Shown one piece after another: positions 32,307-40,511 of a stretch of 64,000 nucleotides of DNA (within the stretch, counting starts at the first letter, position 1; every line of letters begins with the position of its first letter). The notes beneath the pieces are model-generated. The model was not told the origin of the DNA. It saw nothing but the letters and a program-made list of their open reading frames with translations, and made no database searches. Source of the DNA: Deltaproteobacteria bacterium UBA5205 (lineage in GTDB: Bacteria; Desulfobacterota; Syntrophorhabdia; Syntrophorhabdales; Syntrophorhabdaceae); NCBI GenBank assembly GCA_002412715.1, contig DHVP01000030.1, positions 98,373 through 162,372 of the forward strand. The letters are read 5' to 3'. The position numbers were made by a program, and so were the translations under genes.

Positions 32307-32423
32307 ATAGTAACTCCTCATAACAGATAAGTGGTGTTAAAATGTTGAAAACGTTGCAACCAACTAACATCACTGGATTAACTGAATATCGACTCTGTGC
32401 AAAAAACAAAGGCCGCTGTTGAA
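32307..32423. promoter_or_regulatory. dnaA-dnaN spacer with DnaA-box-like 9-mers
   Basis: The 117-bp spacer holds a perfect TTWTNCACA match on the minus strand (TTTTGCACA at 32404-32396) and an inverted TTTTCAACA copy (32351-32343). Another TTTTCAACA occurs in the dnaA 3' end at 32452-32460. It probably contains the dnaN promoter or accessory DnaA sites. No strong -35/-10 pair was identified. Confidence 0.55.
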
Positions 32424-33740
32424 TCATGTTGACTTTAATTTCTGAACAATCTTTTCAACAGTACCTTTCAACTCCTTTTTAACATGTAATTCACCATCTA
32501 TCTTCTTGATCGAATGAATTACCGTGGCGTGGTCCTTCCCGCCGAACTTCTCCCCAATACTGACGAGCGACGATTCGGTCATCTTTCTCGATAGATACAT
32601 CGCAACTTGCCGGGGCAGCATAATGGACTTTATGCGCTTGCCGGATTTTATGTCCCCGAGGGTAACGGAGAAATGGGAACATACTTCTTTTAGAATCATG
32701 TCGATGGTAATTTCCTTGTTCTTTTCCTTGATAATATGGCTCATGGTTCGCTTGGCGAGGTCCGTTGTGATCGGGCTGTTGTTGAGAGATGCATAGGCAC
32801 CGACCCGGATCAGGGTGCCCTCGAGGGAACGGATGGAATCCTCGGAATTCGTGGCGATAAAAAAGGCTACATCGAGAGGCAAATCGATCTTTTCCTGTTC
32901 CGCCTTTTTGTTGAGAATGGCGACCTTCGTTTCTATGTCCGGAGATTGTATATCGGCGACAAGACCCCATTCGAACCGTGATTTAAGACGTTCTTCAAAA
33001 TTCTCGATGTCCCGGGGAAATTTGTCGCTCGTGACAACGATCTGTTTCATATTGTCGTAAAGGGTGTTGAAGGTGTGAAAGAACTCGGCCTGGGTTCTCT
33101 CTTTGCCGGCGATGAACTGGATGTCGTCGATGAGGATGATGTCCATCTTCCGAAATCTGTTCCGGAAATCCTCCATTTTTTCGTAGCGTATGGAATTGAT
33201 AAGCTCGTTCGTAAATGTTTCCGCCGTGATATAACATATGCGTTCGGGGTTGGTTGTCCCGTGCTTTATGAGAAAGTTGCCGATGGCGTTGAGCAGGTGG
33301 GTCTTGCCGAGACCCACGCCCCCGTATATGAAGAGGGGATTGTAGGTCTTTCCCGGATTGGTCGATACCGCCAGACAGGCGGCATTTGCAAACTGGTTGC
33401 TCGTACCGACGACGAAGTTTTCGAAGGTATATTTGGGATTGAACTGACTGTAGTTTGCGGGCTTGCGGAAAATGACCTTCTTCTTTTCCTCCATCTTCTC
33501 ATCCCTGTTCAGAACGTACTCTATCTTTACGTTTTCTTTGGTAACGTCCTTGAGGAGTGCTATAATGATGGATTCAAAATTCTCCGCCACCCAATCGCGA
33601 AAAAAGGCATTCGGTACCGCGATACGGCAATTGTCATCCTGAAGGTCGATGAAACTCAAGGGCTCGATCCAGGTTTTGAAGCTATCCTCGCTGACAATCG
33701 AGGCAATTTTCGGCTTTATTTGTGAAAGGATATCGGGCAT
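32424..33740 (-). CDS. dnaA: Chromosomal replication initiator DnaA
   Basis: 438 residues. The N-terminal domain is followed by a short linker, then the AAA+ domain with NPLFIYGGVGLGKTHLLNAIGNFL and the Walker B DIILIDDIQFIAGKERTQAEFFHTFN, and the C-terminal helix-turn-helix DNA-binding domain containing GGKDHATVIHSIKKID. It binds DnaA boxes and opens oriC. The ATG at 33740 gives the normal N-terminus. Its upstream region carries clustered DnaA-box-like sites, so autoregulation and a local origin are likely. Confidence 0.98.
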   Translation of the reverse strand: MPDILSQIKPKIASIVSEDSFKTWIEPLSFIDLQDDNCRIAVPNAFFRDWVAENFESIIIALLKDVTKENVKIEYVLNRDEKMEEKKKVIFRKPANYSQFNPKYTFENFVVGTSNQFANAACLAVSTNPGKTYNPLFIYGGVGLGKTHLLNAIGNFLIKHGTTNPERICYITAETFTNELINSIRYEKMEDFRNRFRKMDIILIDDIQFIAGKERTQAEFFHTFNTLYDNMKQIVVTSDKFPRDIENFEERLKSRFEWGLVADIQSPDIETKVAILNKKAEQEKIDLPLDVAFFIATNSEDSIRSLEGTLIRVGAYASLNNSPITTDLAKRTMSHIIKEKNKEITIDMILKEVCSHFSVTLGDIKSGKRIKSIMLPRQVAMYLSRKMTESSLVSIGEKFGGKDHATVIHSIKKIDGELHVKKELKGTVEKIVQKLKST

Positions 33741-33912
33741 GGTATGGATTTTTTCAACAACTTTTCAACATATGTGGAAAATTAGTAGTACCCCAGAGGT
33801 TTGGAATTAACTCAAATGTAACTGAGAAATCTTTCAACGGTAATGTGCCGGATAAAGTATAACCAATTCTACAGGACATTTTTGACCAAGTCAACAACTT
33901 TTACGTGCCGCC
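33741..33912. other. Candidate origin of replication / dnaA control region
   Basis: Directly upstream of dnaA are TTTTCAACA at 33751-33759, the same 9-mer again at 33762-33770 (11 bp on, one helical turn), and a reverse-oriented perfect DnaA box TGTGGAAAA at 33773-33781. The following 120 bp are AT-richer than the surroundings. Gene orientation is mostly minus to the left and mostly plus to the right, as expected at a bidirectional origin. The call is an inference; base-skew was not computed. Confidence 0.6.
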
Positions 33913-34016
33913 GTGCGCCGGGCCGCTCCTCGCTCACTAGCCGGGAGACGGCGTATCCCGAACCGGGTTGTTTTCCGGAGAAAGAGGGCCCCCGGCGGCT
34001 CGGCTTACCGGCGCGT

Positions 34017-34045
34017 TTGCAGTACGGTTCTCTTTCTGATACTAT
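34017..34045 (+). promoter_or_regulatory. Candidate promoter of the selenoprotein gene
   Basis: TTGCAG at 34017-34022, 17-bp spacer, TACTAT at 34040-34045. The predicted transcript would begin near the ATG at 34051, so either the mRNA is nearly leaderless or the true promoter lies further upstream. Confidence 0.4.
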
Positions 34046-34050
34046 TGACC

Positions 34051-34509
34051 ATGCAAACCGGACGGGCCTTAATTGTCACCGCATTTTTCCTCTCCCTTTT
34101 TTGCTGCAGCACCGTCTTCGCACAGGAGACCATGAAGCAGATTCGGGAACGCATCGCGAGGGAAAAGAAACCCGCCGTTGTGTATCTCTTCACACCCTCG
34201 TGAGCTTACTGTCGGAGAATGGACCGGGATGTCCTGGAGACGAAGGAGATACGGGAAGAGCTTGGCAGGAGCGTGGCATATTTTCGCGTCAACGGGGACA
34301 CCGCGCCGCACATCGCCAGGGAGAACAACCTCATGGGTTATCCGACGACGATCCTTCTCGACGAGACGGGAAAGAAAATCATACAGATTCCCGGTTTTAT
34401 AGGGAAAAAGGACTTCAAAACGGTCCTCGCCTATCTCGCCGGAAAACACTACAAAAAGATGCCGCTGATCGATTATCTGAAAAAAGAAGGGGTTGGGAGC
34501 AGGGGCTAG
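34051..34509 (+). CDS. Secreted thioredoxin-fold protein, probable selenoprotein (UxxC, in-frame TGA)
   Basis: Conventional reading stops at TGA 34201-34203. Continuing in the same frame to the TAG at 34507-34509 gives a coherent 152-residue thioredoxin-fold protein. It has a signal peptide (hydrophobic LIVTAFFLSLFCC, cut after FA near 25), then VVYLFTPS-U51-AYC54-RRMDRDVL, with the cis-Pro loop GYPTTILLDETG and a final IPGFIGKKDFKTVL. U51-A-Y-C54 replaces the CxxC redox motif, the classical site for selenocysteine. A hairpin starts 17 bases past the TGA. The alternative is a nonsense mutation, but the intact reading frame, the preserved Cys and the exact position argue against it. No Shine-Dalgarno site is visible. 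Confidence 0.8.
34204..34240 (+). promoter_or_regulatory. SECIS-like hairpin after the in-frame TGA
   Basis: GGAC (34221-34224), loop CGGGAT, GTCC (34231-34234). The loop lies 21 nt after the TGA and has G at its second position, within the 16-37 nt window and loop rule described for bacterial SECIS elements. The stem is only 4 perfect pairs and needs checking by folding and alignment. Confidence 0.45.
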
Positions 34510-34554
34510 GGTGCCAGCCGGAAGCGCGGCCTCCTCTTCTACCCGAAACCGTCC

Positions 34555-35019
34555 CTACATCAACGATCTGAACCCCACGAGATATCTTTGCCAGTACTTC
34601 GATTCGAGGGAATCTATCGCCACGCCCCTGGATTTCGAGGCATGAACGAAGTCGGTCCCATTGATCATAATGCCGATATGATCGTCGTTCCTGATCTTGA
34701 AAAGGACAAGGTCGCCGGGCTGGACGGCACCGCGCGATATCTCGGCCCCGAAACGCCCCTGGGCCTCAGCGGTTTTAGGGACTGAAAGCCCTGCCTGCCT
34801 GTAGGTAAAGTATATGAGGCCGCTGCAGTCGAAATAATCAGGCCCCTTGTTGCCGCTGCGGTACTGTTTGCCCTGCTGGGCCAGCGCTATCTGAACGACG
34901 TTGCTGCGGGCACCTTCCGGTATATCGTAGATCTTAATCTTCTTCGGTGCGCAGGAAGGGATGAGAAACACGAGGGAAACACACGCAAGCACCGCGGCGC
35001 GCCCGGCAAATTTTTTCAT
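34555..35019 (-). CDS. NlpC/P60 peptidoglycan endopeptidase, lipoprotein
   Basis: 154 residues. A lipoprotein signal with lipobox ending at C23 (FLIPSC) predicts anchoring to a membrane facing the periplasm. The NlpC/P60 catalytic residues are C65 in YFDCSGLIYFTY, H114 in DDHIGIMI and H126 in FVHASKSRGV. It would cleave peptidoglycan peptide stems. Its ATG overlaps the stop of the upstream phosphatase, so the pair is an operon. It converges with the selenoprotein gene across a 45-bp gap. Confidence 0.94.
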   Translation of the reverse strand: MKKFAGRAAVLACVSLVFLIPSCAPKKIKIYDIPEGARSNVVQIALAQQGKQYRSGNKGPDYFDCSGLIYFTYRQAGLSVPKTAEAQGRFGAEISRGAVQPGDLVLFKIRNDDHIGIMINGTDFVHASKSRGVAIDSLESKYWQRYLVGFRSLM

Positions 35020-35660
35020 CAGATAACGACCCCCAGCAAGGATTTAGCCGCACACAGCTCTTCAATATAGACAGTACGGTTGGGGAAGTTCGGCGAGCCG
35101 CCGTTTATGTTGAATCCAATGGGCAGTCCGACCTCTTCGAACATTCCCCTGTCGCCTTCACCGTCGCCGATCGCGGAGGCCTCATCAAAGGCGAGGCCAT
35201 AGTGCGCCAGTGTCTGGCGCACTATGGCGCCCTTCATGTCGTAATCGACATTTATGCATATTTCGCCCGAGAGGATGCCGTCCCTGACGATAAGATCGTT
35301 GGAAAAGCACAGGTCGATGGAGAGCTCCCGCCGTACCTTATCCACAAGCAGGGAAAGCCCCGTGGAGATAATGACGGTGATCACGCCGGCCGACCTCAAG
35401 GACCGGACAAGCTCCCGAGCCCCCGGCTGATAGGGTATTTCGTGCACAACGGACTCGACGCTGTCGATGCCAAGCCCTTTCCACATCAGGGCATCCCTTC
35501 TGCAGAATTCATGGTAGTCGATCGTGCCCTGCCGGAAAAGCGCCTGATATTTGTCGGCGTTGTCCGTCCACAGGGACAGGCGGCGGTGGAGGTATTCCCA
35601 GCTGCTTTTGACCGTTGTGAGCGTGCCATCGCAGTCAAGGAAGACTATCTTGGTGGCCAT
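35019..35660 (-). CDS. HAD-superfamily phosphatase (SerB-like)
   Basis: 213 residues. Motif I is IVFLDCDGTLTTVKSSW (nucleophile Asp in DCDGT), motif II is in VITVIISTGLSLLVDKV, and the C-terminal motif III/IV is ASAIGDGEGDRGMFEEVGLPIGFN. The cap arrangement resembles phosphoserine phosphatase and related HAD-IB enzymes. The substrate is unknown. The start ATG is 90 bp from the divergent methyltransferase gene, with a shared promoter region. Confidence 0.85.
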   Translation of the reverse strand: MATKIVFLDCDGTLTTVKSSWEYLHRRLSLWTDNADKYQALFRQGTIDYHEFCRRDALMWKGLGIDSVESVVHEIPYQPGARELVRSLRSAGVITVIISTGLSLLVDKVRRELSIDLCFSNDLIVRDGILSGEICINVDYDMKGAIVRQTLAHYGLAFDEASAIGDGEGDRGMFEEVGLPIGFNINGGSPNFPNRTVYIEELCAAKSLLGVVI

Positions 35661-35749
35661 GGGTCTTATATAGCATCCGGAATAAAAAAAAGCTATCCCT
35701 TAACCGCCGCCGGTGGACTATAATACTAGTTCGGAGGATATGAGGCCCG

Positions 35750-36337
35750 ATGGAGAAGGAAAAAAGCGGTTCGGAGCCGCCCGACTGGGACGATCGGTAT
35801 AAGAACGGGTACTACGACGGGGCCGACGAGCCCCACGAACTCCTCGTAAGTCACGCCGGACTCATTCCTGCGGGAGGGTGCGTCGCCGACATCGCCATGG
35901 GACAGGGAAGAGACGCGCTTTACCTTGCATCCCGGGGCCTTCACGTTACGGGGCTCGAGCGCTCATGGGAGGCCCTGAAGCTTGCCAGGGAATCCATGGA
36001 GACTCGAGGGCTATCCATGGATATCGTGCAGGGCGATGCCGAAAGGCTGCCCTTCAAGGACGGGTCTTTTCAGGGGATCATCGTTTTCTATTTCCTGCTC
36101 CGCCAGATAGCGCCCGACATCGCGGCAACGTTGGACAGGGGTGGTATACTTATATATGAAACCTTCCTGAAGAGGCAGAATGAGGTGGACAGGCCCAGGA
36201 ATCCAGCCTTTCTTCTCGACGACGGCGAGCTCTTAAGCCTCTTTCCCGGGTTTGAGGCCATCCACTACAACGAAGGCGTGCGCAGGGACAGGGGCAAGGT
36301 AAGGGCAACAGCCCGACTGGTCGCGAGAAAGATATGA
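35750..36337 (+). CDS. Class I SAM-dependent methyltransferase (TehB-like)
   Basis: 195 residues of Rossmann methyltransferase fold. The SAM site is GGCVADIAMGQGRDALYLASRG, and DIVQGDAERLPFKDGSF follows in motif II position, with IIVFYFLLRQIAPD and LIYETFLKRQN. The arrangement resembles tellurite-resistance TehB/YeaA-type methyltransferases with unknown small-molecule substrate. A TATAAT sits at 35719-35724. It overlaps the next gene by 4 bp and starts an operon of at least four genes to 38765. Confidence 0.85.
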   Translation: MEKEKSGSEPPDWDDRYKNGYYDGADEPHELLVSHAGLIPAGGCVADIAMGQGRDALYLASRGLHVTGLERSWEALKLARESMETRGLSMDIVQGDAERLPFKDGSFQGIIVFYFLLRQIAPDIAATLDRGGILIYETFLKRQNEVDRPRNPAFLLDDGELLSLFPGFEAIHYNEGVRRDRGKVRATARLVARKI

Positions 36338-36948
36338 TCGTAGAATGGAACCCCGAAAGGCCGAAGAAAAAGATCACCGAGCTCATCCTGCGGACGATCG
36401 AGGAGGGCGGCATCATCGCCTATCCCACGGACACCCATTACGGCATCGGGTGCGACCTGTTCAACATTAAATCAATACGAAGACTTTACGCGATGAAGCG
36501 CCTCGACGAGAAGAGGGCGCTCAGCATTATCTGCAGGGATTTAAAGGACATAAGTACCTATGCGGTGCTCACGGACTTCTCATTCGATATCGTCAAGTGG
36601 TATCTGCCGGGACCTTTTACGTTTGTCCTCAAGGCGAGAAAGATCATACCGAAACTGCTTATGACGGACAGAAAGGAGGTTGGCGTCAGGATACCGGCCC
36701 ACCCCGTACCTGTCGGAATTGCCCGGCTCTGCGGCAGGCCGGTCATTAATACAAGCGCGCGGGTCGCCGGAGATGATGTGATGACCGACCCCAGGGTCAT
36801 TGAAAAGACCTTCGGCGCCGGCCTGGCCCTTATCGTGGACGGGGGGATATTGACGAGCGAGCCGTCGACGGTGGTAAAGCTGACGGATGATGTCGTGGAG
36901 CTGTTAAGGGAAGGGAAGGGGGCCCTCGCGGACCGCCTTTCCCCGTAG
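36334..36948 (+). CDS. L-threonylcarbamoyladenylate synthase (Sua5/YwlC/YrdC family)
   Basis: 204 residues, YrdC-like dsRNA-binding fold used in N6-threonylcarbamoyladenosine modification of tRNA. Seen: GGIIAYPTDTHYGIGCDLFNIKSIRRLYAMKRLDEKR (N-terminal substrate site), FVLKARKIIPKLL and a conserved KEVGVRIPAHPV. It lacks the C-terminal Sua5 domain, so it is of the short YrdC/TsaC type. The ATG overlaps the previous stop. Confidence 0.88.
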   Translation: MIVEWNPERPKKKITELILRTIEEGGIIAYPTDTHYGIGCDLFNIKSIRRLYAMKRLDEKRALSIICRDLKDISTYAVLTDFSFDIVKWYLPGPFTFVLKARKIIPKLLMTDRKEVGVRIPAHPVPVGIARLCGRPVINTSARVAGDDVMTDPRVIEKTFGAGLALIVDGGILTSEPSTVVKLTDDVVELLREGKGALADRLSP

Positions 36949-36957
36949 GTGTTGGCA

Positions 36958-37731
36958 ATGACAGCCGGGCACACCCAGGAGACTCACGTTATACGAAGCT
37001 ATTCAAATCACAGGCTCCACGCCGAGGTGGGAGCAATCATACGGGAACACTCCGAAAACAAGAACGATATCAGGACGGTGGTGCGTGACGCCATCGCTTG
37101 GGACAGGGCGAAGAGCATCGTCGATCTCGGCTGCGGATACGGCTGGTTCGAAGAGGTCATGCCGGCGGGACGAGATCTCCTTGTCGGGATCGACTGCCTC
37201 GCTGAGAACGAAGAACCTTTTCTGATTGCTGCGAGGGCTCGGGCCGCCGAGGCCCTGTTCCGCATGATGACTCTGCCTGCCCCGACCGGGCTTCCCGCGG
37301 CGCATTTCGACCTCATCGTTTCCCTCTATTCCCTGTATTTCTTTCCCGGAGCCATTCCCGAAATAGCGAGGCTTCTCAAGCCCGGGGGGGTGTTTGTCTG
37401 CCTGACCCACAGCGCCTCCATGCTGGAAGAAGGAGAGCACTACTTTGACTTCAGGAACTTGAGAAAGGTGATCGAGCGGTTTTCCGCCGAGAACGGCGAG
37501 GCGCTGCTGAGGCAGCACTTCGCGAAGGCCAGCTACATCGACTACCCCAACGCCATCGTCTTTCATCCCGATGATGAGAAATCGCTTGCCACGTACATCG
37601 ATTTCAAGAGGGAGTTCATCGAAAAAGACGTCGATCCCCGCATCGTCAGGGAGAAAATGGTAGCAGAGCTTAAACGGAAGGGCCAGTTGAGGTTCAACAA
37701 GAACGACAGGATATTTGTGGTTGGGAAATGA
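36958..37731 (+). CDS. Class I SAM-dependent methyltransferase
   Basis: About 257 residues. The SAM-binding motif is SIVDLGCGYGWFEEVM, and IDCLAENEEPFLIAARARAAE follows. The later part (IPEIARLLKPGGVFVCLTH) is standard for this fold. Candidate starts are GTG 36949 and ATG 36958; I use the ATG. It is between a YrdC-type protein and the Nudix gene, which it overlaps by 4 bp. The substrate is unknown and I see no motif naming one. Confidence 0.82.
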   Translation: MTAGHTQETHVIRSYSNHRLHAEVGAIIREHSENKNDIRTVVRDAIAWDRAKSIVDLGCGYGWFEEVMPAGRDLLVGIDCLAENEEPFLIAARARAAEALFRMMTLPAPTGLPAAHFDLIVSLYSLYFFPGAIPEIARLLKPGGVFVCLTHSASMLEEGEHYFDFRNLRKVIERFSAENGEALLRQHFAKASYIDYPNAIVFHPDDEKSLATYIDFKREFIEKDVDPRIVREKMVAELKRKGQLRFNKNDRIFVVGK

Positions 37732-38765
37732 AAAAGAAGGTTTTTTGTACCCATTGCGGCAAAGAGCTCGGCAGGGATTTTCTGGACGGCAAGCACAGGC
37801 AGGTGTGCACCTCCTGCGGCACGGTCTATTACGAAAACCCCCTGCCCGTTGCCTCGGTGGTCCTTGCCAATCACCGGCGGGAGATCCTCCTCGTGCGCAG
37901 GGCAAAGGAGCCCTTCAAGGATATGTGGTGCTGTCCCATCGGCTTTGCCGAGACGGGGGAGAGCATAGAAGACGCCGCCTTGAGGGAGCTCAGGGAGGAG
38001 GCGGGGGTCGAAGGGAGGATCGTGCAGCTTCTCGACGTGGGCTCCCACGTGAACCCCCTCTACGGGGAGCTTCTCATAGTCACCTTTGAGGTGGAGAAGA
38101 CGGGCGGTGTCGAAGTGGGCGGCGACGACGCGTCGGAAGCGAGGTATTTCCCGGTGATGAACCTGCCAAAGCTGGCCTTTGACTCGCAGGAAAAGGCGAT
38201 CGCGAAATTCGTGGAGCTGAAGAAGGACCTCTGGAGCATTCACGACTCCTTCGAGACCTTCGTGGAGAGCACGGTGAAGGACAGGATCGGCTATCCCGTG
38301 ACACTGCTTTCCGATGAACTTGCAGCCGCGGTACAGGAAAACTCGGAAAAGATCGTCGGCCTCTGGCTCGATGACATAACCACCAACCCGTCGACACGTT
38401 CCTACAGGCGTCTCGCAAGGGAAGACCTGCGCGCCAGGGCCATGGTGATCATGGGCCAGTTCGGTGCCTGGCTGAGGAAAGAAAAGAGCGAAGGCGAGTT
38501 CACCTCCTTCTACCTGGGCCTCGGGAAAGAGCGCCAGGAGGGCAGGGTGCCCCTTGAAGAGGCCATCAGCTCCCTGAGCCTTCTCAAGAAGCATGTATGG
38601 ATGTTTACCTATTCCTTCGGTGTCTGGGAGAAGGCGGTGGACATCTACCGCATGTTCGAGCTGGGGGAGAGGCTGGTCTACTTCTTTGACAGGGCGGCCT
38701 ACCAGACGGCGGTGGGGTATGGAAGGAAAGAGACCGGAGATCAGAGATCGGGGACCAGGGGCTAG
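37728..38765 (+). CDS. Zn-ribbon Nudix hydrolase with C-terminal helical domain
   Basis: 345 residues in three parts. A zinc ribbon (C7, C10, C27, C30) opens the protein. A Nudix domain holds the complete box (residues 72-94, GFAETGESIEDAALRELREE then AGV). From about 196 to 330 there is an all-helical domain with GLWLDDITTNPSTRSY, EFTSFYLGLGKERQEG and PLEEAISSLSLLKKHVW. Its pattern resembles the RsbRD N-terminal sensor domain fused to histidine kinases and PucR-like regulators. I know no standard Nudix with this tail. The last 12 residues lie in a repetitive GGAGATCAGAGATCGGGG sequence and are probably not functional. Substrate unknown. Confidence 0.85.
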   Translation: MKKKVFCTHCGKELGRDFLDGKHRQVCTSCGTVYYENPLPVASVVLANHRREILLVRRAKEPFKDMWCCPIGFAETGESIEDAALRELREEAGVEGRIVQLLDVGSHVNPLYGELLIVTFEVEKTGGVEVGGDDASEARYFPVMNLPKLAFDSQEKAIAKFVELKKDLWSIHDSFETFVESTVKDRIGYPVTLLSDELAAAVQENSEKIVGLWLDDITTNPSTRSYRRLAREDLRARAMVIMGQFGAWLRKEKSEGEFTSFYLGLGKERQEGRVPLEEAISSLSLLKKHVWMFTYSFGVWEKAVDIYRMFELGERLVYFFDRAAYQTAVGYGRKETGDQRSGTRG

Positions 38766-38842
38766 CCCCCATGTTCCTTGACTTGCCGCCACCTTTACGA
38801 TAACATTTTGAGGTACCCGATAACATTTGGAAGAGGCGCAGG

Positions 38843-39226
38843 ATGAAAAAAATCACAATAATCTCACTCGGTCTGGCAATACTGGCGGTTTGCGTTCTCG
38901 TTCTGCTCCCGGGAGCTTTTGCCCAGAAGAAGGCCCCGGAATCGATGATGCTCAAGCTTGAAGGGGCAAAGCTTCCTCCCGTTCCCTTCTCTCATCCCCT
39001 GCATACCGAAAAGGCAAAGATAGAGTGCGTTGAATGTCATCACAAGGACAAAAACCCCAAGGAACCCGGGGGGTGCATACCCTGCCATGATCTCAAGAAC
39101 GTGAAGAACGGTGCGATACCGATCAAAGACGCATACCACAAGAACTGCATAGACTGTCACAAGGAGTCATCAGCGAAGGGGGTAAAGGCGCCAACCGCGT
39201 GTAATGACTGCCATAAGAAGCAATAA
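38843..39226 (+). CDS. Periplasmic tetraheme c-type cytochrome (class III-like)
   Basis: 127 residues. A signal peptide (hydrophobic core 5-23, cleavage after AFA) is followed by four CxxCH heme sites at C62-H66, C78-H82, C102-H106 and C120-H124. Additional His at 51, 54, 67 and 99 could be distal ligands, giving bis-His hemes as in cytochrome c3/c7. The FSHPLHTEKAKIECVECH start is typical of cytochrome c3. It probably shuttles electrons in the periplasm. It is followed immediately by the System II maturation genes resB and ccsA, so the cluster makes and assembles c-type cytochromes. Confidence 0.92.
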   Translation: MKKITIISLGLAILAVCVLVLLPGAFAQKKAPESMMLKLEGAKLPPVPFSHPLHTEKAKIECVECHHKDKNPKEPGGCIPCHDLKNVKNGAIPIKDAYHKNCIDCHKESSAKGVKAPTACNDCHKKQ

Positions 39227-40511
39227 CGGAAAGGAAAGCGAACCGGCGGTCCGGCCAGGCTCCATTTTCCGTTTTCTTACATCCGTGCGTCTTGCCATCG
39301 TGGTTCTGTCGCTTATCGCCGCGACGTCCGTCCTGGGAAGCGTCATAAAACAGGGCGGGACGGAAGAGGAATACCTCGCCCTCTACCCCGAAAAGACATA
39401 TCATTTCCTCAAGCTCTTCGGGCTCGACGATGCCTACCACTCACCGTGGTTCTATTTTCTCCTGGGAGTTTTCGCCCTTAACCTGGTGTTGTGCACCCTT
39501 CAAAGGATAAAACGCCTCACGAGGGAGAAGGGCGCGGGAAAAAAGAGTGTGCCCGACGTCAAGGCGCTCGCGGCTGGCGGTTCAGGGTTCACGGTGCCGG
39601 CAGGCAGCCGGGAGGAGATCTTCCGCCGGCTGGGGGGTTCATACAGGAAGAAGCCCATATCGGACACGGCGATACTCTACGAAAAGGGATCCCTGTCGAG
39701 GTATGGGGTTATCGTCATCCATACAAGCGTCCTTCTTATCCTTCTTGGCGGCTTGATGGGTCTCCTGGGCGGGCAGAAGGGTTTTATCGTGCTTCACGCG
39801 GGAGAAGAAACCAACAGGGCCATGTCGCGCAGCCGTAGCCAGCCGGCGATACCCCTTGGTTTTACGGTGAGATGCAAGGATTTCCGGGTGAGCTTTTACC
39901 CGGGAGGCGAGCCCAAGGAATACGCAAGCGAGATTGAGATTGCGGACGCCGCCGGCAAGGTAGTAAAGGAAGGCAGGATCAGGGTGAACGAACCGCTGGC
40001 TTACGGCGGCGTGAGACTCTATCAGTCCACCTACGGGATGTCGAATCTTTTTACCTTCGTTGTGGACGGGAAGAGAATCGTACTCGGGGAGCAGGAGGTT
40101 GCCTCGGCGGGCAAGGCCCCGTTCATGGTGGCACGGTACGCGGCTGAGGTTCACAATTTCGGGCCCGGCGTCATGGTGGCTTATATGGACGGACAGGAGC
40201 CAAAGACGATCTGGTTCCTGAGCAAAGTGGAGAAGATGAAAACGCACATGATTGAGGGCTCCAGGGTCACCCTCGAGAAAATCGACGGGAAATACTACAC
40301 CGGCCTCGAGGTGGCGCGCGACCCGGGGGTTCCCGTGGTGCTTACGGGGTTCGGCCTCATGCTTTTGGGGCTGTATATCACCTTTTTTACCTTTCACCGC
40401 AGGATCTACGTTGTAGATGAAGGCGACAGAATAATCGTGGCCGGCACCGCGCCCAGGAACAAGGAGGGGTTCCTCGAGGAATTGAAGAAACTTGCAGAGG
40501 GCCTGGCATGA
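39204..40511 (+). CDS. resB: Cytochrome c biogenesis protein ResB
   Basis: 435-residue membrane protein of System II heme delivery. The N-terminal FLTSVRLAIVVLSLIAATSVLGSVIKQGG and the LGVFALNLVLCTLQRIKR helix, a large extracytoplasmic region, then a C-terminal transmembrane helix (GVPVVLTGFGLMLLGLYITFFTFHRR) match ResB/Ccs1. It works with CcsA to attach heme to apocytochromes. It overlaps the upstream cytochrome by 23 bp and the following ccsA by 4 bp. Confidence 0.92.
   Translation: MTAIRSNNGKESEPAVRPGSIFRFLTSVRLAIVVLSLIAATSVLGSVIKQGGTEEEYLALYPEKTYHFLKLFGLDDAYHSPWFYFLLGVFALNLVLCTLQRIKRLTREKGAGKKSVPDVKALAAGGSGFTVPAGSREEIFRRLGGSYRKKPISDTAILYEKGSLSRYGVIVIHTSVLLILLGGLMGLLGGQKGFIVLHAGEETNRAMSRSRSQPAIPLGFTVRCKDFRVSFYPGGEPKEYASEIEIADAAGKVVKEGRIRVNEPLAYGGVRLYQSTYGMSNLFTFVVDGKRIVLGEQEVASAGKAPFMVARYAAEVHNFGPGVMVAYMDGQEPKTIWFLSKVEKMKTHMIEGSRVTLEKIDGKYYTGLEVARDPGVPVVLTGFGLMLLGLYITFFTFHRRIYVVDEGDRIIVAGTAPRNKEGFLEELKKLAEGLA

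Noticed and set aside
33781..33792. TAGTAG triplets beside the reversed DnaA box, as a DnaA-trio
   Set aside because: The known trio reads as CTA-type triplets on the strand after a reversed box; here the orientation is opposite and only two to three triplets are present.
38733..38765. GGAGATCAGAGATCGGGG stretch at the Nudix C-terminus as a repeat family
   Set aside because: Only one copy in the window with weak periodicity; noted in the gene entry only.
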